A stretch of 11,478 nt of DNA. Source: Tectiglobus sp039183375. GTDB taxonomy: Bacteria; Pseudomonadota; Alphaproteobacteria; Rhizobiales; Hyphomicrobiaceae. The notes below the pieces were generated by a model. It was not told where the DNA came from. It did no database searches and was given only the letters and a program-made list of their open reading frames with translations. Position 1 is the stretch's first letter. Each line of letters opens with the position of its first letter. Positions 5,733-11,478 of the stretch are shown in pieces. The position numbers and the translations under genes are program-made. The stretch covers positions 1 to 11,478 of the forward strand of contig JBCDBQ010000201.1 in the NCBI GenBank assembly GCA_039183375.1, read 5' to 3'.

Positions 5733-8171
5733 ATGTCTGATTTCCCCACGACTGCGCGTGTTGTCATCATTGGAGGTGGTGCCGTTGGCGCGTCCTGCCT
5801 CTACCATCTGGCAAAGGCCGGTTGGGCAGATTGTGTTCTGCTGGAAAAGAATGAGCTGACGGCGGGATCGACCTGGCACGCGGCCGGCAATGTGCCGACA
5901 TTCTCGGCGTCATGGTCGATCATGAACATGCAGCGGTATTCGACGGAGCTCTACCGTGGTCTGGCCGACGCAGTCGACTATCCGATGAACTACCATGTCA
6001 CCGGATCCATTCGCCTCGCACATTCCAAAGAGCGCTTGCAGGAATTTCACCGCGTTGCAGGTATGGGGCGTTATCAGGGGATGGACATCGGGATTCTATC
6101 ACCGAATGAAATCAAGGATTGGCACCCGTTCGTCGAAACGCATGACCTGACAGGCGCGCTCTACGATCCGCACGACGGTGACATCGATCCGGCCCAGCTG
6201 ACACAAGCGTTGGCCAAAGGCGCGCGCGACCTTGGTGCCAAGATTATCCGTTTCTGTCCGGCCACTGGAGCACGGCGCGAGAATGGCGAGTGGGTTATTG
6301 AAACTCCGAAAGGTGAGATCCGCTGCGAGTATGTTGTGAATGCTGCTGGCTATTATGCCAAGCAGGTGGGTGCATGGTTCGGGCGAGACGTGCCAATGGT
6401 GTCGATGAGCCACCAGTACATCCTGTTCGAGGAAATCGAGGAGATTGCACAGTGGAGTTCTGAGAAAGGTCGCAAGCTTCCTCTACTTAGGGATGTCGAT
6501 TCTTCCTATTATCTCCGACAGGAAAAGAACGGCATGAACCTCGGGCCCTATGAGCGCAATTGCAAGGCGCATTGGACGACCCCCGATGATCCTATGCCGG
6601 AGGACTTTTCATTCCAGCTTTACCCGGACGATCTTGAGCGGTTGGAATGGTATCTCAACGACGCCATGGAACGTGTGCCTGTGCTTGGCAAGACGGGACT
6701 GAGCAAGGTCATCAACGGTCCCATACCTTATGCTCCTGATGGCAACCCATTGATTGGCCCGATGCCAGGCGTTGAGAACGCGTTTGAGGCTTGCGTCTTC
6801 ACGTTTGGAATCGCCCAGGCCGGTGGTGCCGGAAAAGTTCTCGCCGAGTGGGTCACTGAAGGTATGACCGAGTGGGATATGTGGTCATGCGATCCACGCC
6901 GCTTCACCGGATTCTGTGATGATGACTATGCCAAAGCCAAGGGCATGGAAATTTACGGGCACGAGTACGCGATGCACTTCCCGTACCATGCGTGGCCGGC
7001 AGGACGGGATAAGAAGTTCTCGCCGCTACACCAGAAGATTGTCGATCTGGGCGGCCAGATGGGCGCCTACAATGGTTGGGAACGCGCCAATTGGTTTGCG
7101 CAGTCCGGCGATGATACGTCCGAGGATGCAACTCAAACCTGGCAACGCTCGGGGCCTTGGGAGCCACGTATTCGAGAAGAATGCGAGGCGGTCCGCGACA
7201 AAGTCGGCGTTCTTGATCTGCCGGGTTTTTCGCGCTTCAATCTCAAGGGCGAAGGTGCAGCGAAGTGGTTGACGGGGTTGATCGCCGGTCGACTGCCAGC
7301 CGTCGGGCGAATTGCGCTGGCTTATTTCTCGGATTCGCGCGGTCGGATTCTGACGGAAATGTCCGTACTCAGGCACGACGAAGATTACTTCACATTGATT
7401 ACGGCAGCAGCGGCGCAATGGCACGATTTCGAGCTCCTCAGGAAGGCGCTGCCGAGCGATGCCGCAATTTCGTTGAGCGATCATACGGACGACTATTCGA
7501 CATTGATTGTGACGGGACCGGAGTCGCGTTCGTTGTTCGCGAAGATATCAAACGGTGATCTTGAGCGGCCTTGGCTGACGCATCAGTCTGCCGAGGTTGC
7601 TGGTCAGAAGGCGTTTCTGGCGCGGGTCAGCTTTGCAGGCGAGTTGGGCTGGGAAGTGCATGCTGCCAACGCGCAGATGCTGGAAATCTATGCCGCCGTT
7701 CTCGACGCCGGTGCCAAGCCGTTTGGCATGTTTGCTCTCAACAGCCTCAGGATCGAGAAAGGCTACCGTGCTTGGAAAGGTGACCTTTCAACAGATTACT
7801 CGTTGCTTGAAGGTGATCTCGGTCGGTTCTTAAAGTTGGACAAGGCAGAGAATTTCCCAGGCAAGACCGCTCTGCTGAATGAGAAGCAGCAGGGTTCCAC
7901 TAAGCGTTTCGTATCATTGAAGGTTGAGGCCGGCGCATGTGATGCGCCTTACATGTCGACTTTATGGAATGGCAGCGAGGTTGTCGGCGAGACAACCTCC
8001 GGAGCCTGGGGATATCGGGTCAACTCGTCATTGGCACTGGGTATGCTCAGGGTCGATCTGGCAAACGCGGGCAACCAGGTGGATGTTGAGATATTTGGTC
8101 AGCGGTTCCCAGCCACCGTGCAGCCGGGTAATGCTGTCTGGGACCCAGAGAACGCGCGTTTGCGGGCTTGA
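5733..8171 (+). CDS. FAD-dependent dimethylglycine/sarcosine dehydrogenase-like protein (DAO + GcvT domains)
   Basis: The 812-residue protein has the domain order of mitochondrial dimethylglycine and sarcosine dehydrogenases and related bacterial enzymes. An N-terminal DAO-type FAD domain starts with VVIIGGGAVG (10-19) and acidic E38. LTAGSTWHAAG (42-52) matches the motif in which histidine, here His49, carries covalently bound FAD. A bridging region (roughly 380-450, with HEYAMHFPYHAWPAGR) follows. The C-terminal aminomethyltransferase-like (GcvT) part includes GAYNGWERANWF, VGVLDLPGFSRFNLKG and the family signature LRIEKGYR (672-679), then DYSLLEGDLGRFLKLDK. The family oxidises N-methyl glycine derivatives and transfers the formaldehyde-level carbon to tetrahydrofolate in the C-terminal domain; electrons usually go to ETF. 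The exact amine is not shown by sequence. Length is normal (about 800-850). GAGAGGTG ends 5 bases before the ATG. It is followed after 62 bp by a quinone oxidoreductase gene on the same strand. No signal peptide is seen. Confidence 0.92.
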   Translation: MSDFPTTARVVIIGGGAVGASCLYHLAKAGWADCVLLEKNELTAGSTWHAAGNVPTFSASWSIMNMQRYSTELYRGLADAVDYPMNYHVTGSIRLAHSKERLQEFHRVAGMGRYQGMDIGILSPNEIKDWHPFVETHDLTGALYDPHDGDIDPAQLTQALAKGARDLGAKIIRFCPATGARRENGEWVIETPKGEIRCEYVVNAAGYYAKQVGAWFGRDVPMVSMSHQYILFEEIEEIAQWSSEKGRKLPLLRDVDSSYYLRQEKNGMNLGPYERNCKAHWTTPDDPMPEDFSFQLYPDDLERLEWYLNDAMERVPVLGKTGLSKVINGPIPYAPDGNPLIGPMPGVENAFEACVFTFGIAQAGGAGKVLAEWVTEGMTEWDMWSCDPRRFTGFCDDDYAKAKGMEIYGHEYAMHFPYHAWPAGRDKKFSPLHQKIVDLGGQMGAYNGWERANWFAQSGDDTSEDATQTWQRSGPWEPRIREECEAVRDKVGVLDLPGFSRFNLKGEGAAKWLTGLIAGRLPAVGRIALAYFSDSRGRILTEMSVLRHDEDYFTLITAAAAQWHDFELLRKALPSDAAISLSDHTDDYSTLIVTGPESRSLFAKISNGDLERPWLTHQSAEVAGQKAFLARVSFAGELGWEVHAANAQMLEIYAAVLDAGAKPFGMFALNSLRIEKGYRAWKGDLSTDYSLLEGDLGRFLKLDKAENFPGKTALLNEKQQGSTKRFVSLKVEAGACDAPYMSTLWNGSEVVGETTSGAWGYRVNSSLALGMLRVDLANAGNQVDVEIFGQRFPATVQPGNAVWDPENARLRA

Positions 8172-8233
8172 TGGTCTCGTTCGTGCACCGGCGCAAGATG
8201 CCCTCTCGCCTTCCCATGTGAAGGTGCGTTAGC

Positions 8234-9277
8234 ATGGTGGAAGATAATCCATCAACTAGCGCCGGAGCACCACATATGTCTCTTCCCGAAAGTATGGCTT
8301 TTGTTGAACTCGACGGTTTCGGTGGACCGGAAGTTTTGAAGCCCGCACAGATGGCTGTTCCAAGCCCGGGCGATGGCGAAGTTCTGATCAAGGTCGCAGC
8401 CGCCGGCATCAACCGTCCGGATGTGCAGCAACGCCTCGGCCAGTACAACCCTCCGCCAGGTGTTACAACGGTGCCGGGGTTGGAAGTTGCCGGCGAAGTC
8501 GTGGCGCTTGGATCTGGTACGAGCCGCTACAGCGTGGGCGACAAAGTCTGTGCCCTGGTCGCAGGCGGCGGCTACGCGGAATATTGCGTAGCACCTGAAC
8601 CGCAGACACTACCAGTTCCAGAAGGTGTCTCAATGTTGGATGCCGGCGGTCTGCCGGAAACCTTCTTCACGGTCTGGGCCAATGTCTACGACACTGCCAA
8701 TCTGCAGCCCGATGAGACGTTGCTGATTCATGGTGGTTCAAGCGGTATTGGCACAACGGCCATTCAGATTGCGCACGCGTTCGGTTCCCGTGTTTTCATC
8801 ACGGCTGGAAACGAAGCGAAGTGTCAGGCCTGCCTGGATCTCGGAGCTGAGCGCGCCATCAACTATCGCGATGAAGACTACGTCGCGATCTGCAAGGAGC
8901 TGACCGGCGGCAAGGGCGTTGATGTGATCCTTGATATGGTCGGCGGATCTTACGTTCAGCGCAATATTGATGTGATGAACTGGGATGGACGGATCGTGCA
9001 GATTGCCTGGTTGGAGTCGCCCAAAGTCCAGGCCAACTTCATGAAGTTGATGCTCAAGCGACTGACCTGGACCGGGTCGACGTTGCGCCCACGAACGGTT
9101 GCCCAGAAAGGCGCGATCGCGCGATCGCTCGAAGAAAAAGTCTGGCCGCTCATCTCCGCCGGTAAGATCAAGCCGATTGTTCACAAAACCTTCCCACTTG
9201 CCGAAGCAGCCGACGCGCATCGATTAATGGAGTCGAGCGCCCATATCGGGAAGATCATCCTGGTCATGGAGAGCTAG
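8234..9277 (+). CDS. Zinc-independent NAD(P)H:quinone oxidoreductase, MDR superfamily (PIG3-like)
   Basis: The 347-residue protein is a medium-chain dehydrogenase/reductase. AAAGINRPDVQQRLGQYNPP (residues 55-74) is typical of the quinone oxidoreductase/PIG3 branch, the Rossmann glycine motif is HGGSSGIG at 166-173, and there are no clustered structural zinc cysteines or catalytic zinc ligands. Family members reduce quinones or conjugated enones with NADPH; physiological substrates are often unknown. Two starts are possible: ATG at 8234 with GAAGGTG about 8 bases upstream, and ATG at 8276 (MSLPESMAFVEL) with GGAG about 8 bases upstream. The first 14 residues (VEDNPSTSAGAPH) look unstructured, and the family usually begins near the second start, giving 333 residues. 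The gene follows the DAO-GcvT gene by 62 bp and may be co-transcribed. A role in the demethylation pathway is not evident; it may handle a reactive carbonyl or quinone. Confidence 0.88.
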   Translation: MVEDNPSTSAGAPHMSLPESMAFVELDGFGGPEVLKPAQMAVPSPGDGEVLIKVAAAGINRPDVQQRLGQYNPPPGVTTVPGLEVAGEVVALGSGTSRYSVGDKVCALVAGGGYAEYCVAPEPQTLPVPEGVSMLDAGGLPETFFTVWANVYDTANLQPDETLLIHGGSSGIGTTAIQIAHAFGSRVFITAGNEAKCQACLDLGAERAINYRDEDYVAICKELTGGKGVDVILDMVGGSYVQRNIDVMNWDGRIVQIAWLESPKVQANFMKLMLKRLTWTGSTLRPRTVAQKGAIARSLEEKVWPLISAGKIKPIVHKTFPLAEAADAHRLMESSAHIGKIILVMES

Positions 9278-9295
9278 CAGCACGCTCTCTAGATC

Positions 9296-9353
9296 TCTGA
9301 TTTGTCTGGATTAATTCCGGAATGACAGCGGTCAGAAAGACTGAAAAATCAGA
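9296..9353 (+). terminator. Possible terminator hairpin after the MDR gene
   Basis: TCTGATTT (9296-9303) pairs perfectly with AAATCAGA (9346-9353), and GTCT (9304-9307) with AGAC (9338-9341), leaving a 4-base bulge. The second arm runs into TTTCTTCC. It begins 19 bp after the MDR stop codon. The stem is AT-rich and the loop is long, so it is a weak terminator candidate; the enclosed palindrome ATTCCGGAAT could be a protein site instead. Confidence 0.3.
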
Positions 9354-9402
9354 TTTCTTCCAGTTCTCCGGTGAAGCCGGAGGTTGGTTAGAAATTGCAG
9401 TC

Positions 9403-9430
9403 TTGTCAATAATTTAGTTTTCGCAATAGT
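9403..9430 (+). promoter_or_regulatory. Candidate sigma70-type promoter for the Hsp70-like gene
   Basis: TTGTCA (9403-9408, 5 of 6 to TTGACA) and AATAGT (9425-9430, 4 of 6 to TATAAT) are separated by 16 bases in the most AT-rich part of the gap. Transcription would begin near 9437, inside the GCGCCCC/GGGGCGC hairpin, giving a leader of about 125 bases. I do not see a clear heat-shock sigma32 pattern (CTTGAA ... CCCCAT-T). Confidence 0.25.
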
Positions 9431-9431
9431 G

Positions 9432-9452
9432 GCGCCCCGATCGGAGGGGCGC
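9432..9452. repeat. Perfect GC-rich inverted repeat (7-bp arms, 7-base loop)
   Basis: GCGCCCC (9432-9438) and GGGGCGC (9446-9452) flank a GATCGGA loop. All seven pairs are G-C, so the hairpin would be stable. It is 110 bp upstream of the Hsp70-like start and has no T-run on either side, so it is not a standard intrinsic terminator. It may be a leader hairpin or an operator. Confidence 0.5.
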
Positions 9453-9562
9453 ATTCAGCAGGCAGATCCGAGCTAGCACGTGCTGCGCAGCTCCGCCGAA
9501 CCCGGACAACAGCAGGACACCACTGCTGTGACTTCACGACTTCGATGATTGGAGCAAAGCTG

Positions 9563-10831
9563 ATGACATCTGCGTATGGCATAGACTTCGGCACGTCGAA
9601 CTCATCGATCGGCGTTTGTGATCGTGACGGTCCGCGTCTAATCGAGATCCAGAAGGACGCGACTTCAGTCCCGACGGCTCTGTTCTTCAATTTTGATGAT
9701 GACATGACAGTTTTTGGTCAGGAGGCATTGGATCAGTATTTTGCTCGCGAGCCGGGCCGTTACCTACGCGCTATAAAGAGCATGCTGGGTACCAGTCTGT
9801 TTGAAGAGAAGACCCAGGTTAAAACCAAGCGTTATGACTTCGGTGAGATCATTGCATCGTTTCTCCGGTTCCTGCGCACTGCTGCCGCTGAAGGACGCGA
9901 AGCTCTTCCGTGTTCAGTTGTGCTTGGTCGGCCGGCTTTCTTTGTCGATGATGATTCTGAAGCCGACGCAATGGCTGAAGCGCAGTTGGAAACGGCGGCC
10001 AAGGCGGCGGGCTTTGAAACAGTCTCATTTCAATTTGAACCGATTGCAGCGGCGCTTGACTATGAGCAGAGCGTCAATGCGGAGGAAATCGCGTTTGTTG
10101 CCGACATCGGGGGCGGTACCTCCGACTTTTCAGTCGTTAGGGTTTCACCAGAGCGCGCGCAATCGAATGACCGGCGTCGGGATATTCTCGGTTATGGTGG
10201 TGTGCATATCGGCGGCACCGACTTTGACCGGCAGCTTGCCCTGACGAGTGTTATGCCTGAACTGGGCCTTAATAGTCGTTTGCGCCAGAAGGGTATGGAT
10301 GCGCCATCTTGGTATTTTTACGATCTGGCGACATGGCAGCGTATCGGTTTTCTCTACGAGCCGAAAGTATTGTCGGAAGTACGTAGCGTGCTGCGAGACT
10401 CGGCAGAGCCGGATAAGATCAAACTGCTCCTGCGGATACTCGAACAGCGGCAAGGCCATGATCTTTTGGCAAGCATCGAAAATGCGAAGATTGGTCTATC
10501 GCATGCTGATACAGCCGTGCTGGCACTGAGTGATATCTTGAGCGATCTCGAACTCGAAGTGACGCGCAAAGACCTTTTTTCGGCCATTGCAGAAAACCTT
10601 CAGCGGATCCAAACGCGCATCTCTGATGTGTTGGCCGAGGCGGGGCTACAGCCTGCGCAAGTTTCGGCTGTGTTTCTCACCGGGGGCACCACCCGGATGC
10701 CTTCTGTACGGGATGCCATCACCACCGCATTACCCGGCGCGCGCGTCATCGAAGGCAATGCATTTGGCAGTGTTGCAACGGGCCTGGCACTCGACGCGGC
10801 ACGGCAGTTCGGTCCTTCTTTCGAGACTTAG
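9563..10831 (+). CDS. Short Hsp70-family (YegD-like) ATPase without substrate-binding domain
   Basis: The protein (422 residues from this start) has the actin/Hsp70 ATPase motifs in order. Numbered from the chosen start: phosphate-1 loop YGIDFGTSNSS at 5-15, phosphate-2 loop DIGGGTSDF at 181-189, GGVHIGGTDFDRQLA after it, and the adenosine motif LTGGTTRMP at 372-380. It ends about 40 residues after that, so the beta-sandwich substrate-binding domain and lid of DnaK (about 640 residues) are absent. This matches the YegD-like group (E. coli YegD about 450 residues), whose function is not well defined. The start at 9563 is chosen over the ATG six codons upstream (9545) because GGAG at 9551-9554 sits 8 bases before it and the protein then begins directly at the first motif; the 9545 ATG has no ribosome binding site. 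It stands alone, with no J-protein or GrpE gene nearby. A functional link to the demethylation genes is not shown. Confidence 0.87.
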   Translation: MTSAYGIDFGTSNSSIGVCDRDGPRLIEIQKDATSVPTALFFNFDDDMTVFGQEALDQYFAREPGRYLRAIKSMLGTSLFEEKTQVKTKRYDFGEIIASFLRFLRTAAAEGREALPCSVVLGRPAFFVDDDSEADAMAEAQLETAAKAAGFETVSFQFEPIAAALDYEQSVNAEEIAFVADIGGGTSDFSVVRVSPERAQSNDRRRDILGYGGVHIGGTDFDRQLALTSVMPELGLNSRLRQKGMDAPSWYFYDLATWQRIGFLYEPKVLSEVRSVLRDSAEPDKIKLLLRILEQRQGHDLLASIENAKIGLSHADTAVLALSDILSDLELEVTRKDLFSAIAENLQRIQTRISDVLAEAGLQPAQVSAVFLTGGTTRMPSVRDAITTALPGARVIEGNAFGSVATGLALDAARQFGPSFET

Positions 10832-10841
10832 CTTGAACCGT

Positions 10842-10903
10842 CCTGCGCCCCCTCCTGGCCGCCGCCAACCACAATCGATTGGGCTGCCGGGAGGGGGCGT
10901 GGG
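10842..10903. terminator. Large GC-rich inverted repeat between convergent genes
   Basis: CGCCCCCTCCTGGC (10846-10859) and GCCGGGAGGGGGCG (10886-10899) pair at 13 of 14 positions counting Watson-Crick pairs (the other is a T/G wobble). Outward, two wobble and two further C-G pairs extend the stem to 10842 and 10903. The 26-base loop contains a smaller CCAA...TTGG repeat around the palindrome CAATCGATTG. It lies in the 105-bp gap between the Hsp70-like gene and the convergent RidA-like gene, so a bidirectional transcription stop is the natural reading. No T-run follows on either strand, so it might instead be an mRNA-stabilising or REP-like element. Confidence 0.55.
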
Positions 10904-10936
10904 CAGGCGGTCTGCTCCTGCTATGCTGTAAATGAT

Positions 10937-11335
10937 CTATGCGTCATCGACCTTTGCGGCGATAGCTTCGATCTCAACTTCGACACCCGGGCGAGGAAAA
11001 CTGTCGACCAGGAGCAGAACCGCCGGTGGATTGTGGCCGCCCATGAGGCGTTCTCGCACCTTCTGATAGTCATCAATAATTGCCTTGTCGGTGACATAGA
11101 CGGTGAGCTTCACGATGTCTGTCCAGGCCATATCGGCGGCAGCCAGGATGGCTGAGATTCTATCGAAGGTAACCTCGACCTGCTCACTTGGTGTGGCCGG
11201 GACTGTGCCATCGATACGTGCACCGACCTGTCCGTTGCAGAACAGTAATCTCGCATTTGCAGGCACTTCCATGCCGTGGGCTGCATTGTTAAAATGGGCG
11301 CAGATCTGGTGGTTGAGAACATGGGCTTTCAACAT
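10937..11335 (-). CDS. RidA/YjgF/UK114-family protein lacking the catalytic arginine
   Basis: The 132-residue protein has RidA-family landmarks: LLFCNGQVG at 30-38, EQVEVTFDRISAILAAADMAWTDIVKLTVYVTD over 51-83, and the C-terminal signature VEVEIEAIA at 118-126. Length is normal. True RidA enzymes hydrolyse reactive enamines/imines made by PLP enzymes and need an arginine (Arg105 in E. coli, in the PARS.. segment before the EIEAIA motif). Here that segment reads NPPAVLLLVD, with Ala105 at the matching place, so imine deaminase activity is doubtful; it resembles the Rid subfamilies without this arginine, often found in catabolic clusters. GAGGTGA lies 6 bases upstream of the ATG. The gene is convergent with the Hsp70-like gene and divergent from the partial gene at the window end. 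The family is cytosolic and usually trimeric. Confidence 0.88.
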   Translation of the reverse strand: MLKAHVLNHQICAHFNNAAHGMEVPANARLLFCNGQVGARIDGTVPATPSEQVEVTFDRISAILAAADMAWTDIVKLTVYVTDKAIIDDYQKVRERLMGGHNPPAVLLLVDSFPRPGVEVEIEAIAAKVDDA

Positions 11336-11428
11336 TGCTCATCACCTCGTGTTGGAAACTCTGGGCACGTGACCGTGCACGTGCTGTAGTGTTTCATCGT
11401 ACTGTTTTCTCGCAAGCCTGGAGCCGTT
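11336..11428. promoter_or_regulatory. Divergent promoter region with paired GCACGTG sites
   Basis: This 93-bp gap separates the RidA-like gene from the divergent gene at the window end. GCACGTG occurs twice, at 11365-11371 and 11377-11383. Each contains the palindrome CACGTG, so the pair is both a direct and an inverted repeat, 12 bp apart. The second copy extends to GCACGTGCTG. It looks like an operator, but I cannot name a regulator. I see no convincing -35/-10 hexamers. Confidence 0.4.
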
Positions 11429-11478
11429 ATGAGCCTTGAGCAACTGAAAATCGATATCTCGCGCGACTTCGGAACGCC
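11429..11478 (+). CDS. Start of an unidentified gene (partial, runs off the window)
   Basis: ATG at 11429 opens a frame with no stop to the window end; it begins MSLEQLKIDISRDFGT. GGAG at 11420-11423 lies 5 bases upstream, a good ribosome binding site. Only about 16 codons are present and I do not recognise the protein. Its divergent arrangement with the RidA-like gene suggests shared regulation. Confidence 0.5.
   Translation, partial: MSLEQLKIDISRDFGT

Larger units (their letters stand above)
9278..9562. other. Structured intergenic region between the MDR gene and the Hsp70-like gene
   Basis: These 285 bp hold no supported gene but several inverted repeats: TCTGATTTGTCT/AGAC...AAATCAGA (9296-9353), the 10-bp palindrome ATTCCGGAAT (9314-9323), CTCCGG-tgaag-CCGGAG (9366-9382) and GCGCCCC-(7)-GGGGCGC (9432-9452). 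A candidate promoter is at 9403-9430. The first part is probably the transcript end of the MDR gene, and the last part the promoter and leader of the Hsp70-like gene. A minus-strand frame of 99 codons crosses the region but overlaps the start of the Hsp70-like gene and shows no recognisable protein. Confidence 0.5.

Noticed and set aside
5519..5879. Minus-strand frames of 83 and 116 codons covering the divergent intergenic region
   Set aside because: They overlap the start of the DAO-GcvT gene, have low-information Ser/Arg-rich composition, and no convincing ribosome binding site.
9403..9437. A sigma32 heat-shock promoter for the Hsp70-like gene
   Set aside because: No CTTGAA-type and CCCCAT-type pair with proper spacing was found; only a modest sigma70-like pair is visible.
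9406..9705. A 99-codon minus-strand frame across the gap before the Hsp70-like gene
   Set aside because: It overlaps the first 48 codons of the Hsp70-like protein, including its phosphate-1 loop, and resembles no known protein.
1..11478. CRISPR array, insertion sequence, integrase attachment site or tRNA
   Set aside because: No regularly spaced repeats, transposase-like protein, terminal inverted repeats bounding a gene, or tRNA-like cloverleaf were seen on either strand by eye.

Overview
The window looks like chromosomal DNA of an alphaproteobacterium. It is moderately GC-rich with strong G/C preference at third codon positions, genes are tightly packed behind GGAG/GAGG-type ribosome binding sites, and the gene families seen (MttB-like methyltransferases without pyrrolysine, TMADH/DgcA-like flavoproteins, dimethylglycine/sarcosine-dehydrogenase-like flavoproteins) are often found together in marine and soil alphaproteobacteria. 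This placement is inference from protein style. No rRNA, tRNA, CRISPR array or mobile element is visible.

Left part (1-3816, plus strand): the last 26 codons of an unidentified upstream gene, then an MttB-superfamily methyltransferase (120-1697), then a 696-residue fused flavin/iron-sulfur oxidoreductase of the trimethylamine dehydrogenase / dimethylglycine demethylase type (1726-3816). Gaps of 36 and 28 bp suggest one operon. Centre: a second, strongly diverged MttB-family gene lies on the minus strand (3878-5428), convergent with the first operon. It is divergent, across a regulatory gap of about 300 bp, from an 812-residue DAO-GcvT flavoprotein of the dimethylglycine/sarcosine dehydrogenase class (5733-8171). 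That gene is followed by a zinc-independent quinone oxidoreductase of the MDR superfamily (8234-9277).

Right part: a structured intergenic region (9278-9562) leads to a short Hsp70/actin-fold ATPase without a substrate-binding domain (9563-10831). A large GC-rich inverted repeat separates it from a convergent RidA-family gene (10937-11335) that appears to lack the catalytic arginine. Divergent from that is the first ~16 codons of a further gene that runs off the window.

Working model (inference): the first five complete genes form a module for catabolism of an N-methylated compound such as a betaine or its demethylated products. An MttB homologue would move a methyl group to a corrinoid protein encoded elsewhere. 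The two flavoproteins would remove further methyl groups oxidatively, and the GcvT-type domain would pass the one-carbon unit to tetrahydrofolate. The substrate cannot be read from the sequence. No corrinoid protein, corrinoid activator, transporter or transcriptional regulator is encoded in the window. The most notable points are the two divergent MttB paralogues around two oxidative demethylase-like enzymes, the altered cofactor motifs of the TMADH-like protein, the RidA without its arginine, and the structured DNA around the Hsp70-like gene.
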